DNA from: Bacteroidota bacterium
Lineage (GTDB): Bacteria > Bacteroidota > Bacteroidia > Flavobacteriales > Flavobacteriaceae
DNA length: 64,000 nt
Reading direction: 5' to 3'
Assembly (NCBI GenBank): GCA_023386585.1
Contig: JAEWJM010000024.1
Coordinates: 65,131-129,130 of the forward strand
Below the pieces are notes generated by a model. That model was not told the DNA's origin. It searched no databases and was given only the letters and a program-made list of their open reading frames with translations. How positions within the stretch are numbered: position 1 is the stretch's first letter; the number at the start of each line of letters is the position of its first letter. Below are positions 36,545-44,982 of this stretch, one piece after another. The position numbers and the translations under genes are program-made.

Positions 36545-37641
36545 AAAACGTCATCACCCAGTTTTCCCGAATTTTTGTTGGATTGTTGTTCATCATCTCC
36601 GGATTGATCAAACTGAATGATCCGGTAGGATTTTCATATAAACTTGCCGAATACTTCAGCGAGCCGGTGCTGAACCTGCCGTTCCTGGTACCTTTCGCAT
36701 TGGCGCTGGCAGTTGCTATCGTAATATTCGAAGCGATCCTGGGCTTTATGCTCCTGATTGGCTTCAAACCAAAATTCACAATTTGGAGCTTGTTGCTGAT
36801 GATAGTTTTCTTCACGTTCCTGACTTTTTACTCGGCATATTATAACAAGGTCACTGATTGCGGTTGCTTTGGCGACGCACTGAAACTCACTCCGTGGCAG
36901 TCTTTTACCAAAGATGTAGTGCTGCTTTTCTTTATCGTGATCCTGTTCATCAATAAAGATCTTGTACGGCCGCTTTTCAAAAAAGTCGTTCGCAACAGCT
37001 TGGTATATCTCGCACTTGTGCTCTGCGTTTTTATGGGATATTGGGTTTTGAACCACCTGCCGCTGAAAGACTTCAGGGCTTATAAAGTCGGAACCAACAT
37101 CCCGAAAGCGATGGAAATTCCTGCTGATGCGCCAAAATCGATTGTCGAGATGACTTTCATTTATAAAGTCAACGGCGTCGATAAGGAATTTACCGATAAG
37201 GAACTTTCAAAAATTCCACCGGGAGCTACTTTTGTCGACAGAAAAGATAAAGTCATTTCGCAGGGCTATCTTCCACCGGTTCACGATTTCTCAATGGAAA
37301 AAGACGGCTCAGATTATAAAGACGAATTGCTGAACGAGCCGCGCCTTCTGGTATTTGTTGCCTATGATTTATCCCACGCCGACGCCGATGGAATGTCGCA
37401 ACTGGAAAAACTCGCGCAGGATGCAAAAACAAAAGGGTACAAATCAATTGCGATGACGGCATCCACTGAGGATGAAATCGCTGCGGCCAAGAAAAAATTC
37501 GGACTTACCTTCGACTTTTACTTTTGCGATGCCACGACGCTAAAAACCATCGAACGTGCCAATCCCAGCATCGTCGTACTGAAAAATGGAACGATCGTGC
37601 AGAAAGTCCACCACAACGACATTGACGACCTAAAGCTCTAG
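36541..37641 (+). CDS. BT_3928-like DoxX/MauE-type membrane protein
   Basis: The 366-residue protein has four TM helices (about 1-165) with the DoxX-like start FVGLLFIISGLIKLNDPVGF and the segment VTDCGCFGD. A thioredoxin-like periplasmic region follows (about 180-360: LLVFVAYDLSHADADG, VVLKNGTIVQKVHHND). It lacks a CxxC in that region. The gene overlaps the DUF1599 gene by 4 bp and is followed 2 bp later by a small membrane protein and then a thioredoxin-like gene, which suggests a thiol-redox role. Confidence 0.8.
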   Translation: MKNVITQFSRIFVGLLFIISGLIKLNDPVGFSYKLAEYFSEPVLNLPFLVPFALALAVAIVIFEAILGFMLLIGFKPKFTIWSLLLMIVFFTFLTFYSAYYNKVTDCGCFGDALKLTPWQSFTKDVVLLFFIVILFINKDLVRPLFKKVVRNSLVYLALVLCVFMGYWVLNHLPLKDFRAYKVGTNIPKAMEIPADAPKSIVEMTFIYKVNGVDKEFTDKELSKIPPGATFVDRKDKVISQGYLPPVHDFSMEKDGSDYKDELLNEPRLLVFVAYDLSHADADGMSQLEKLAQDAKTKGYKSIAMTASTEDEIAAAKKKFGLTFDFYFCDATTLKTIERANPSIVVLKNGTIVQKVHHNDIDDLKL

Positions 37642-37643
37642 CA

Positions 37644-37937
37644 ATGAAAAGAGACAAGTCGAAAACTTTCACTAAACAGATTTTGCTTTGTTGTGCCGGT
37701 ATTATCATCGGATATTACATGCTCAACTACATTGCAATTCAGGAAGATCCGCCGCTTGGAAATACGTTTCATATCGTCGTCGGTTGTGTTTTCATAGCCG
37801 TATCGGCAATCGGGCTTGGTTTCACGATCAAGGAAAAGTACTTTCCGAAAAAGAAAAGAAAAAGATCAAAACCAATTTTTCTCGAAGAGGTCGAAAAAAG
37901 CTACCGAACTACTAATAAAAAGCCAAAACAAGAATAA
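37644..37937 (+). CDS. Small two-helix membrane protein in the redox cluster
   Basis: The 97-residue protein has two hydrophobic helices (about 12-29 and 45-63) and a basic, lysine-rich cytoplasmic tail (EKYFPKKKRKRSKPIF). It lies 2 bp after the BT_3928-like gene. I do not recognise a named family. Confidence 0.6.
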   Translation: MKRDKSKTFTKQILLCCAGIIIGYYMLNYIAIQEDPPLGNTFHIVVGCVFIAVSAIGLGFTIKEKYFPKKKRKRSKPIFLEEVEKSYRTTNKKPKQE

Positions 37938-37976
37938 CGACATCAACTTGCGGTAAATTTGTTTAAAATTTATAAC

Positions 37977-38468
37977 ATGAAAAAGATTGTAATCATGCTG
38001 CTTGCCATCACTGCATTTGCCTGCACCAACGCACAATCGGAGTTCTCAAAAGAGGCGCTTTCACAGCAATTGACGGCTGTTGACGGATCGCAGGTCGAAT
38101 TTGGCGATATCCTGAAAAATTATAAAGGAAAACCCTTGATGATTGAGGTCTGGGCTTCGTGGTGTGGTGACTGCGTAAAGGCGATGCCGCATCTTAAGGA
38201 AGTTCAGGCGGCGCATCCGGGAGTTTCGTACTTGTTCATTTCGATGGATAAGGCTGAAGATAAATGGAAAGCCGGAATCGAAAAACACGAGCTTAAAGGC
38301 GGTCATTTCTGGGCGCCTGAAGGAATGAAAGGCAGTTTCGGGAAATCGATCAACCTTGATTGGATCCCGCGCTATATCATCGTAGACAAAAAAGGTAAAA
38401 TCGTCGTGTACCGCGCGATTGAAACTGATTTCGACAAAATTGACGAAACCTTAAAATCTCTCGAATAA
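37977..38468 (+). CDS. TlpA-like thioredoxin-fold protein
   Basis: The 163-residue protein has an N-terminal signal of lipoprotein type (TAFAC, Cys about 16) and a thioredoxin fold with catalytic C63 and C66 in WASWCGDCVKAM, then the cis-proline region LDWIPRYIIVDKKGKI. It is likely periplasmic and reduces or isomerises disulfides. I chose the ATG at 37977 (MKKIVIML). The gene overlaps tpiA by one base (TAATG). Confidence 0.88.
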   Translation: MKKIVIMLLAITAFACTNAQSEFSKEALSQQLTAVDGSQVEFGDILKNYKGKPLMIEVWASWCGDCVKAMPHLKEVQAAHPGVSYLFISMDKAEDKWKAGIEKHELKGGHFWAPEGMKGSFGKSINLDWIPRYIIVDKKGKIVVYRAIETDFDKIDETLKSLE

Positions 38469-39220
38469 TGCGAAGGAAAATCGTTGCCGGAAACTGGAAA
38501 ATGAACAAAAACGCCGAGGAAACCGAAGATTTGCTCAACGAGCTGATCGACAAGCTTCCCACCGATACAGAAACGCGCATTATCGTTGCACCGACCTTCG
38601 TCAACCTGGCATCGGCAGCCCAACATCTGGAATTCACCAATATCGAAGTCGCCGCACAAAATATGCATCAGGCCGAGAGTGGCGCTTATACGGGCGAGAT
38701 TTCTGCCGATATGCTCAAAAGCGTCGGTGTCAACATCGTGATTTTAGGACATTCCGAACGTCGAAGTTACTTTCATGAAACCGATTCGATCATCGCCTAC
38801 AAAACGGATGCTGCCCTTCAAAACGGAATGGAAGTCATCTTCTGCTGTGGCGAAGAACTGAAAGACCGGCAATCGGAAAACCATTTCAATGTGGTTGAAA
38901 ATCAACTTCGCGACGGGCTTTTCCATCTTAAAAATCCCGACTGGGAACGAATTATCGTCGCATACGAACCGGTTTGGGCTATCGGAACGGGCGAAACCGC
39001 ATCACCCGAACAGGCGCAGGAAATGCATGCCTTCATTCGCGAAACTATCCTGGAAAAATTCGGAATCGATGTCGCAGAAAATGTTTCGATATTGTACGGC
39101 GGCAGCGTAAAAGCTGACAATGCGAAAGAAATTTTTTCAAAACCGGATGTTGACGGCGGACTCATCGGAGGCGCTGCACTGAAAGCAGCCGACTTCACCG
39201 CAATCGTCGCATCTGCCTGA
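38468..39220 (+). CDS. tpiA: Triosephosphate isomerase TpiA
   Basis: TpiA interconverts dihydroxyacetone phosphate and glyceraldehyde 3-phosphate. The catalytic residues are visible: Asn and Lys in AGNWKMNK (about 8-15), His in ILGHSERR, and Glu in VAYEPVWAIGTG. The phosphate-gripper loop is YGGSVKADN, followed by DGGLIGGAAL. The 250-residue length is typical. A strong terminator follows 22 bp past the stop. Confidence 0.97.
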   Translation: MRRKIVAGNWKMNKNAEETEDLLNELIDKLPTDTETRIIVAPTFVNLASAAQHLEFTNIEVAAQNMHQAESGAYTGEISADMLKSVGVNIVILGHSERRSYFHETDSIIAYKTDAALQNGMEVIFCCGEELKDRQSENHFNVVENQLRDGLFHLKNPDWERIIVAYEPVWAIGTGETASPEQAQEMHAFIRETILEKFGIDVAENVSILYGGSVKADNAKEIFSKPDVDGGLIGGAALKAADFTAIVASA

Positions 39221-39240
39221 CATTTAAAGCATTAATTTAG

Positions 39241-39271
39241 GAAGCCTGTTCACTGAGACAGGCTTTTTTTA
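39241..39271 (+). terminator. Rho-independent terminator after tpiA
   Basis: AAGCCTGT-tcactgag-ACAGGCTT is a perfect 8-bp stem followed by a T run. It ends the run from DUF1599 to tpiA. Confidence 0.85.
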
Positions 39272-39331
39272 TTGAATGAACGCAATCTTATCGTAAATTT
39301 GTCGTTTTCGGAACAACCCAAATCTGATAAA

Positions 39332-39781
39332 ATGCGTTTTTTAATTCCACTAGTATTTCTGTTCAACACGGCTTTTTCCCAAATCGACACTCAAAACAGG
39401 TTCAGCTCTGATTCGCGCCAATATTATGTCTGGAGCGACAACAGCAATTCTTACCTATTGCAGGAAACCGAATACGAGCACTCGCTGATCGACATTCGCG
39501 AAATAGGTTCGAGAAGCAACGGCTACATTGCGATTAGCCTGACCGACAATGGCCGCGCGCGACTGTTTCACGGTTCGATCGTCGCTTTTTCAACCAATGA
39601 AAAGAAAGAGCCGACCTGGCAAATGCGTTCCAAAAACATGAAGGGAAAACTTACCTTCAATCCGGATAAAAACACCTTTACTTTTGTTTATGATGCCAAT
39701 GAAAAACGGTATCAGCGAATCTTGATCTTTACGCTGAAGGAAGATGAGGAAAGTGCAAAAGACAGCGCAAAGGACAATTAA
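39332..39781 (+). CDS. Hypothetical secreted protein
   Basis: The 149-residue protein has a signal peptide (about 1-17, NTAFSQ) and a beta-rich body: YYVWSDNSNSYLLQET and GRARLFHGSIVAFS. I chose the ATG at 39332 because the signal peptide starts there. No named domain is recognised. It stands alone between tpiA and prmA. Confidence 0.75.
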   Translation: MRFLIPLVFLFNTAFSQIDTQNRFSSDSRQYYVWSDNSNSYLLQETEYEHSLIDIREIGSRSNGYIAISLTDNGRARLFHGSIVAFSTNEKKEPTWQMRSKNMKGKLTFNPDKNTFTFVYDANEKRYQRILIFTLKEDEESAKDSAKDN

Positions 39782-39898
39782 ATATCGATTTTTCCTCTGC
39801 AGCCTGAAATAGCAATTTGTGGCTGTGCCATCGAAGGGAAATTGCTGCTGTTCGGGATTCGGCCTGCGATTTCAGGCTTAAAATATGTTGCGATAACT

Positions 39899-39906
39899 TA
39901 CCTTTG
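39899..39906 (+). promoter_or_regulatory. prmA -7 promoter box
   Basis: TACCTTTG fits TAnnTTTG and lies 15 bp before the chosen ATG. I see no well-spaced TTG as a -33 element, so this is a weak call. Confidence 0.45.
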
Positions 39907-39921
39907 CACAAAATTTATATC

Positions 39922-40755
39922 ATGCCGAACACTTATCTCGGGTATCATTTTACCGTTGAGCCGCGTGAACTTGGATCAGAAATCCTGATTGCCGAGCTTG
40001 GTGAAAAACCTTTTGAGAGTTTTGTCGAAAGCGATTTCGGGATTGTTGCCTACGTTAAAAAGGAATTGTGGACCGATAACATCCTCGATGACATCTATAT
40101 TCTGCAATCGCCCGAGTTTACCATATCCTACAAGATTGAAGAAATCGACCAGGTAAACTGGAATGAGGAATGGGAAAAGAATTTTGAGCCGATTGATGTC
40201 GACCACCGATGCCATGTCAGGGCGCCGTTTCATCCTGCATCCAACGCAGAATACGAAATCGTGATCGAACCGAAAATGAGTTTCGGCACCGGCCATCATG
40301 AAACTACACACATGATGATCCAGCAACTACTGGAAACCGATCTGGAAGGAAAGAAAACTCTTGATATGGGTTGTGGCACCGCAATTCTGGCAATTCTGGC
40401 CGAAATGAAAGGTGCCAGACCAATTGATGCGATCGATATCGACAATTGGTGTTATTTGAATTCAATTGAAAACGCAGAGCGGAATGGCTGTACGCACATC
40501 ACGGTGCTCGAAGGCGGTGCTGATTTGCTGGCAGGTAGAAGCTACGATGTTATCATAGCAAATATCAATCGGAATATTTTATTGAACGACATGGGTTCGT
40601 ACGTGAAATCGCTGAATGAAAAGGGTGTCTTGTTTCTCAGCGGATTTTATGAAGAGGACATTCCGTCAATAGACGAATGCTGCTCGTCATACGGCCTGAA
40701 ACTGATAAAAAAACTACAAAGGAACAAATGGGTTTCCCTGAAATACGTAAATTAG
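39922..40755 (+). CDS. prmA: Ribosomal protein L11 methyltransferase PrmA
   Basis: PrmA methylates lysines and the N-terminus of ribosomal protein L11. The 277-residue protein has the SAM motif KTLDMGCGTAILAILAEM, the post-I acidic loop IDAIDIDNW, and the substrate motif DVIIANINRNIL. MSFGTGHHETTHMM is the conserved block before motif I. The ATG at 39922 follows the -7 box by 15 bp; an earlier in-frame start would add 35 residues over the promoter. Confidence 0.94.
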   Translation: MPNTYLGYHFTVEPRELGSEILIAELGEKPFESFVESDFGIVAYVKKELWTDNILDDIYILQSPEFTISYKIEEIDQVNWNEEWEKNFEPIDVDHRCHVRAPFHPASNAEYEIVIEPKMSFGTGHHETTHMMIQQLLETDLEGKKTLDMGCGTAILAILAEMKGARPIDAIDIDNWCYLNSIENAERNGCTHITVLEGGADLLAGRSYDVIIANINRNILLNDMGSYVKSLNEKGVLFLSGFYEEDIPSIDECCSSYGLKLIKKLQRNKWVSLKYVN

Positions 40756-40780
40756 TAGCTTACTTTTATATCGGCTTATT

Positions 40781-41056
40781 ATGGAAATAAAAGAGAAAAT
40801 ATTAGAGAAAAGGCATGTCAGCGAGGCAACTGGCCTCAACAACGAGATTATCATTTACAACGACGATGTCAACACCTTCGATCATGTCATCGAAACGCTT
40901 ATTCGCGTATGCAGCCATACTGCGGAACAAGCGGAGCAATGTTCACTTATCATTCATTATGTCGGAAAATGCACAGTTAAAACAGGATCGATGCGGGAAC
41001 TTCGTCCGCAGTGCACTCAGTTGCTAGACGCCGGACTCAGCGCAGAAATCGTATAA
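40781..41056 (+). CDS. clpS: Clp protease adaptor ClpS
   Basis: The 91-residue ClpS delivers N-end-rule substrates to ClpAP or ClpCP. IIIYNDDVNTFDHVIETLI is the conserved N-degron-binding region, and the helices HTAEQAEQCSLIIHYVGKC and a typical tail follow. It lies 25 bp after prmA and ends in a good terminator. Confidence 0.93.
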   Translation: MEIKEKILEKRHVSEATGLNNEIIIYNDDVNTFDHVIETLIRVCSHTAEQAEQCSLIIHYVGKCTVKTGSMRELRPQCTQLLDAGLSAEIV

Positions 41057-41057
41057 A

Positions 41058-41083
41058 AAAAGCCCTTGAAAAAGGGCTTTTGA
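41058..41083. terminator. Bidirectional terminator between clpS and the lipocalin-like gene
   Basis: AAAAGCCCTT-gaa-AAAGGGCTTTT has T-rich tracts on both strands and lies between convergent stops (41056 and 41102). Confidence 0.85.
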
Positions 41084-41101
41084 TTTTAGATAAAGTCGCT
41101 G

Positions 41102-41557
41102 CTATGTAGCTTTGTTAAAATAAATAGTGGTGACGGTACTGCTTCCTGCGATTGTTGAGGTGTTCTGTAGTCGCAGCTCCGAATTGGTGAGTTTCGTTAT
41201 GGTGTATGTTCCGTCGTAATTGCTTCCTCCGCTAATTGTAACGGTATTATTCGCTTTCGTCCATGTGGCCGGTGCAGCACTGTCAGGTGTGCAAAGCTGA
41301 TCTGCATTTTTGAAATATATTACAAAATTCAGGACATTATTATCGGCAAATTCAAGATAATCCTTGTCACAGCCCGGTTCATTGGAATTATATGTTTGTG
41401 TAAAGCTGTCAGATGTGCCAACTTTTACAACTGTTTTTGTTGGATTCCATCGCCGCATGATGTTACCTTCGGATACAGAACCGTCGTCACTGCTGCACGA
41501 ACTTAAAATGCTTCCGGCAAACAGCACTACTGCTGCAATTAATTTGATCTTTTTCAT
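41102..41557 (-). CDS. Lipocalin-like lipoprotein
   Basis: The 151-residue protein has a lipoprotein signal peptide (SILSSCSSDDG, Cys about 21) and a small beta-barrel pattern. RRWNPTKTVVKVG is the lipocalin-like first strand, and TWTKANNTVTISGGSNYDG and TITKLTNSELRLQNTS follow. Bacteroidetes outer-membrane lipoproteins with this pattern are common; ligands are unknown. Confidence 0.78.
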   Translation of the reverse strand: MKKIKLIAAVVLFAGSILSSCSSDDGSVSEGNIMRRWNPTKTVVKVGTSDSFTQTYNSNEPGCDKDYLEFADNNVLNFVIYFKNADQLCTPDSAAPATWTKANNTVTISGGSNYDGTYTITKLTNSELRLQNTSTIAGSSTVTTIYFNKAT

Positions 41558-41638
41558 TTTTTTGAATTTTATGTTAGCTACCCAAAAATAAGGAACATCT
41601 CAACTAGGAAAAGGTGCTTTTAAGAATTAATTATAATC

Positions 41639-42052
41639 TTAATGCGGCAGCCTGTCTTTTACCACTCCGTAAATGAAGGTACCGACCAACGCGCCTGCGA
41701 GGATGAAGATCACCGGAAGGAAACCTGCGCCCAAAAGAATGAAAATCGGGCCGGGACAGGCGCCTACCATCGCCCAGCCGAAGCCAAAGAAAAGTCCACC
41801 CACCCAATATCTCGCCGATCCCGGTTCCTTATCGGCTATTACAATCGGTTCTCCTTTAATGTCTTTAACTTTCATCCTGCGAATGAACTGGATACCAATT
41901 AAACCTGTCAACACCGCAGTCATAATAATTCCGTACATGTGGAAAGACTGAAAATGGAACATTTCATAAATCCGGTACCAACTGACGGCTTCCGATTTTG
42001 TCAAAACGATTCCAAAAACAAATCCAACAATCAAATATTTCAGTGCGCGCAT
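41639..42052 (-). CDS. YeeE/YedE-type transporter, second half (DUF6691-like)
   Basis: The 137-residue membrane protein has four TM helices, a GLFFGFGWAMVGACPGPIFI motif and a LGAGFLPVIFILAGALVGTF helix. It follows its partner half-protein with a 2-bp gap. Fused YeeE/YedE proteins (TsuA) import thiosulfate; split halves like these occur in Flavobacteriaceae. The cysteine in GACPGP is the conserved pore cysteine of the family. Confidence 0.85.
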   Translation of the reverse strand: MRALKYLIVGFVFGIVLTKSEAVSWYRIYEMFHFQSFHMYGIIMTAVLTGLIGIQFIRRMKVKDIKGEPIVIADKEPGSARYWVGGLFFGFGWAMVGACPGPIFILLGAGFLPVIFILAGALVGTFIYGVVKDRLPH

Positions 42053-42054
42053 AA

Positions 42055-42615
42055 TTAAAAGATTAGTGGTAAAATATAATGCGACATAATGAGTCCGCCA
42101 ACGAAGAACGCAATCACCGCTTTAAGCGAAGGAATCTGCAGGTTACTCAACCCGGAAATCGCATGTCCGGAAGTGCAGCCTCCGGCATATCGGGTTCCGA
42201 AGCCAATGAGCACACCGCCCATCACCAGCACAAAAATCATTTTAGGATATTGTAGCGCCTGATTTCCGAATAGTATATCAGGAAGTAGATTTCCGTTTTT
42301 CGGCGGATCGATCCCCAATTCGTTTAGTTCACTGATCGTCTTTGGATTCAATGCAACATTTGACGGGTCGGCCATAAAATGAACGGCAACATAACCGCCG
42401 ATCATCGCGCCCATGATAACCGCCAGGTTCCATCTTTGCGCACGCCAGTCGAAATTGAAAAATGGTACAAATTTACCCGCGCCCCCAATCGAGCAAAGGG
42501 TTCGCAGGTTTGATGACATTCCGAAAACTTTTCCAAAATAAATAAGCAGCAACATGATCATTCCGATTAAAAAACCGGAAACATACCACGGCCATGTCTG
42601 AGATAACAACTCCAT
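42055..42615 (-). CDS. YeeE/YedE-type transporter, first half
   Basis: The 186-residue protein (ATG at 42615, MELLSQTWPWYVSG) has about five TM helices and the signature TRYAGGCTSGHAISGLS. That is the family's GGCxSGH pore motif. With the next gene it should form a sulfur-compound importer, perhaps for thiosulfate. The conserved pore cysteine sits in each half. Confidence 0.86.
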   Translation of the reverse strand: MELLSQTWPWYVSGFLIGMIMLLLIYFGKVFGMSSNLRTLCSIGGAGKFVPFFNFDWRAQRWNLAVIMGAMIGGYVAVHFMADPSNVALNPKTISELNELGIDPPKNGNLLPDILFGNQALQYPKMIFVLVMGGVLIGFGTRYAGGCTSGHAISGLSNLQIPSLKAVIAFFVGGLIMSHYILPLIF

Positions 42616-42693
42616 AATGTTTTTGTTTTTGCAGGGTTTCAACAATTCCTCAAAAATAAACTATTAAATTTGGATTTTAATTCAAATCTTTAA

Positions 42694-43194
42694 ATGAAGG
42701 CATTCTACATCGAATTCAAATGGGCGTTGATCTATTCGGCTGCATTGCTCCTTTGGATGATGCTTGAAAAATTTGCAGGATGGCACGATGTGCTTATCGA
42801 AAAACAGCCACTGTATACCAACCTTTTTGCGATCGTTGCGATCGTTATTTACGTACTTTTCATGAAAGACAAGCGCCAGAATTTCTTTCGCGGCAATATG
42901 AATTGGGCTCAGGGATTTTTATCCGGAACGATATTAACTGTTGCGATAGCATTATTGAGTCCGATCGTACAAATAATTACATACCATTACATTACGCCTG
43001 ATTACTTTCACAATGCGATAAACTTCCGGGTGTCGCACAACTATATGACACAAGAACAGGCTGAATCTTATTTCAACCTGAAAAGCTACATGATACAATC
43101 GGGTTTGGGCGGACTTCCACTTGGTGTAATAACTGCGGCTTTGGTGGCGTTACTAATGAAGACAAAATCAAATACTTCGGCAAATGCGATTTAA
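42694..43194 (+). CDS. DUF4199 membrane protein
   Basis: The 166-residue protein has four hydrophobic helices and the DUF4199 pattern WALIYSAALLLWMMLEKFAG, NWAQGFLSGTILTVAIALLS and GGLPLGVITAALVALLMKTK. The function is unknown. It overlaps the next lipoprotein gene by 11 bp, and it is divergent from the YeeE pair. Confidence 0.82.
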   Translation: MKAFYIEFKWALIYSAALLLWMMLEKFAGWHDVLIEKQPLYTNLFAIVAIVIYVLFMKDKRQNFFRGNMNWAQGFLSGTILTVAIALLSPIVQIITYHYITPDYFHNAINFRVSHNYMTQEQAESYFNLKSYMIQSGLGGLPLGVITAALVALLMKTKSNTSANAI

Positions 43195-43648
43195 ATTATT
43201 ACTTACCGCTGTCGTAATCGCGCTCTGCACTTCTTGTGTAAGTACCAAATCGACGCTCAAAAATGTCGATGACAATGCGCCATCGCCAAAGCTGAACAAG
43301 GAAAAGACAGCGTTTATAATTATGGATTATGCTACTGACAGACGTTATGGTTATGATCCCGATTATCCAATAAATATTTTCTACAACAACACCAAGAACG
43401 AATCGATTAACCAGCAGCGGTTTTTGAATGCGCTTGCCGGACCGAACGGCGAAAAGCTTTTTTACAAGCGCATCGAAAGTTGCTGCCCATTTCCTACGAC
43501 CAAAAGTGAAATGGGCGCCGGGTTTCTCGATGTCTATGAGATAACCTGGGTTGGCCTGCCTCGACCGATTCACCTATATATGAACATTTACGAAAAAGGC
43601 GTTTTACAGGTTCCTGTTGGATTTACCTTAAAAAACACGCCTAACTAA
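43184..43648 (+). CDS. Hypothetical lipoprotein upstream of kdsA
   Basis: The 154-residue protein has a lipobox ending IALCTSC (Cys about 18) and a beta-rich body: RRYGYDPDYPINIFYN, LYMNIYEKGVLQVPVGF. It is not an aldolase, although it precedes kdsA. It lies 4 bp before kdsA and overlaps DUF4199 by 11 bp, so the three genes likely form one unit. Confidence 0.75.
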   Translation: MRFKLLLTAVVIALCTSCVSTKSTLKNVDDNAPSPKLNKEKTAFIIMDYATDRRYGYDPDYPINIFYNNTKNESINQQRFLNALAGPNGEKLFYKRIESCCPFPTTKSEMGAGFLDVYEITWVGLPRPIHLYMNIYEKGVLQVPVGFTLKNTPN

Positions 43649-43652
43649 AAAT

Positions 43653-44471
43653 ATGGATATCAACTCAATTCCCCAGATCAAACACACCGACAGCGGTAAT
43701 TTTTTCATCCTTGCCGGCCCGTGCGCCATTGAAGGTGAAGAAATGGCAATGCGAATTGCCGAAACACTCGTATCAATAAGCGAAAAATATCAACTTCCCT
43801 TTGTTTTCAAAGGTTCTTTTAAAAAGGCCAATCGATCAAGAATCGACAGCTTCTCCGGAATTGGTGACGAAAAAGCGTTGCGTATTTTACGAAAGGTGTC
43901 CGAAACATTCAACGTGCCCACAATTACCGATATTCACACCAACGAAGACGCGGCAATGGCAGCCGAATATGTCGACGTGCTCCAGATTCCTGCATTCCTG
44001 GTGCGACAAACCGATTTGGTCGTAGCGGCGGCGGAAACCGGCAAAGTAGTGAATCTCAAAAAAGGACAATTCATGAGTCCGGAAAGCATGAAGCACGCCG
44101 TGCAGAAAGTGCTTGATTGCAATAACCAACAGGTAATGGTTACCGATCGTGGAACGATGTTCGGTTATCAGGACATGATTGTTGATTTCCGTGGAATCCC
44201 AACAATGAAGCAGTTCGCGACGACAGTCCTTGATGTGACGCATTCACTGCAGCAGCCAAATCAAAGCGCCGGCGTAACTGGCGGCCGTCCGGATATGATC
44301 GAAACGATTGCCAAAGCAGGAATCGCGGTTGGCGCGGATGGAATTTTTATTGAAACTCATTTCGATCCGGCTCATGCTAAAAGTGACGGCGCAAACATGC
44401 TGCACCTGAATTATTTTGACGACCTGATGGGCAAACTTGTAGCGATCCGGAAAACAATCAATAATTTTTAA
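43653..44471 (+). CDS. kdsA: 3-deoxy-8-phosphooctulonate synthase KdsA
   Basis: KdsA condenses arabinose 5-phosphate and PEP to KDO 8-phosphate for lipopolysaccharide. The 272-residue protein has FFILAGPCAIEGEEM, FVFKGSFKKANRSR, PTITDIHTNEDA, VVNLKKGQFMSPE and VTGGRPDMIETIAK. These residues carry the PEP- and phosphate-binding sites. Confidence 0.96.
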   Translation: MDINSIPQIKHTDSGNFFILAGPCAIEGEEMAMRIAETLVSISEKYQLPFVFKGSFKKANRSRIDSFSGIGDEKALRILRKVSETFNVPTITDIHTNEDAAMAAEYVDVLQIPAFLVRQTDLVVAAAETGKVVNLKKGQFMSPESMKHAVQKVLDCNNQQVMVTDRGTMFGYQDMIVDFRGIPTMKQFATTVLDVTHSLQQPNQSAGVTGGRPDMIETIAKAGIAVGADGIFIETHFDPAHAKSDGANMLHLNYFDDLMGKLVAIRKTINNF

Positions 44472-44583
44472 AATTCACGTGAAGCCTTACAGGCAAAGGC
44501 GCAGAAGATATATGTTGCACGCCGGAAATTTAATGGTATCGTTTTTGTAATTTGCAGAAAATAACTTCAAAAAAATCATTTTT

Positions 44584-44949
44584 ATGAAAAAGCTGATCTT
44601 ATCCTTAATCGCCCTGGTTGGATTTACCGCAGCATCAAATGCGCAGATCAAGATAAAGCAACCTGCTTCATCAACAACTACGACAACTAAGAACGGGCAA
44701 ACGACAACCACGAAAACTACCAATCATCCGGTCGTCGATTTCAACAAAAAACAAGTTCTTAACAAGCAAACGACAACAACCACAACCACTACACCGGTTT
44801 CGTCTTCTAAAACCGCCCCTGTCGCAACTTCACAAACGACGATCAATAAAAAAGCATCGGAAAAGCGATACAAAAAGTGGAAACATAAAAAAAGAAAATA
44901 TCGTCGCCATCATGATAACAGGGCGAGATCAAAACATCATAATGATTAA
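44584..44949 (+). CDS. Small secreted threonine-rich basic protein
   Basis: The 121-residue protein has a signal peptide (1-20, SNAQ) and a threonine-rich low-complexity body. It ends in a strongly basic tail (KRYKKWKHKKRKYRRHHDN, about 97-115). Low complexity hides any homology. It is a standalone gene followed by a terminator. It may bind anionic polymers; this is a guess. Confidence 0.6.
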   Translation: MKKLILSLIALVGFTAASNAQIKIKQPASSTTTTTKNGQTTTTKTTNHPVVDFNKKQVLNKQTTTTTTTTPVSSSKTAPVATSQTTINKKASEKRYKKWKHKKRKYRRHHDNRARSKHHND

Positions 44950-44953
44950 CAAA

Positions 44954-44982
44954 TCAGGTCTGCAACAGCAGGCCTTTTTTTA
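44954..44982 (+). terminator. Terminator after the threonine-rich gene
   Basis: AGGTCTGC-AACA-GCAGGCCT is an 8-bp stem with one G-U pair, followed by TTTTTTTATT. It lies between convergent genes. Confidence 0.8.

Noticed and set aside
43184..43648. Second KDO-8-phosphate synthase next to kdsA
   Set aside because: It is a short lipoprotein without the aldolase motifs.
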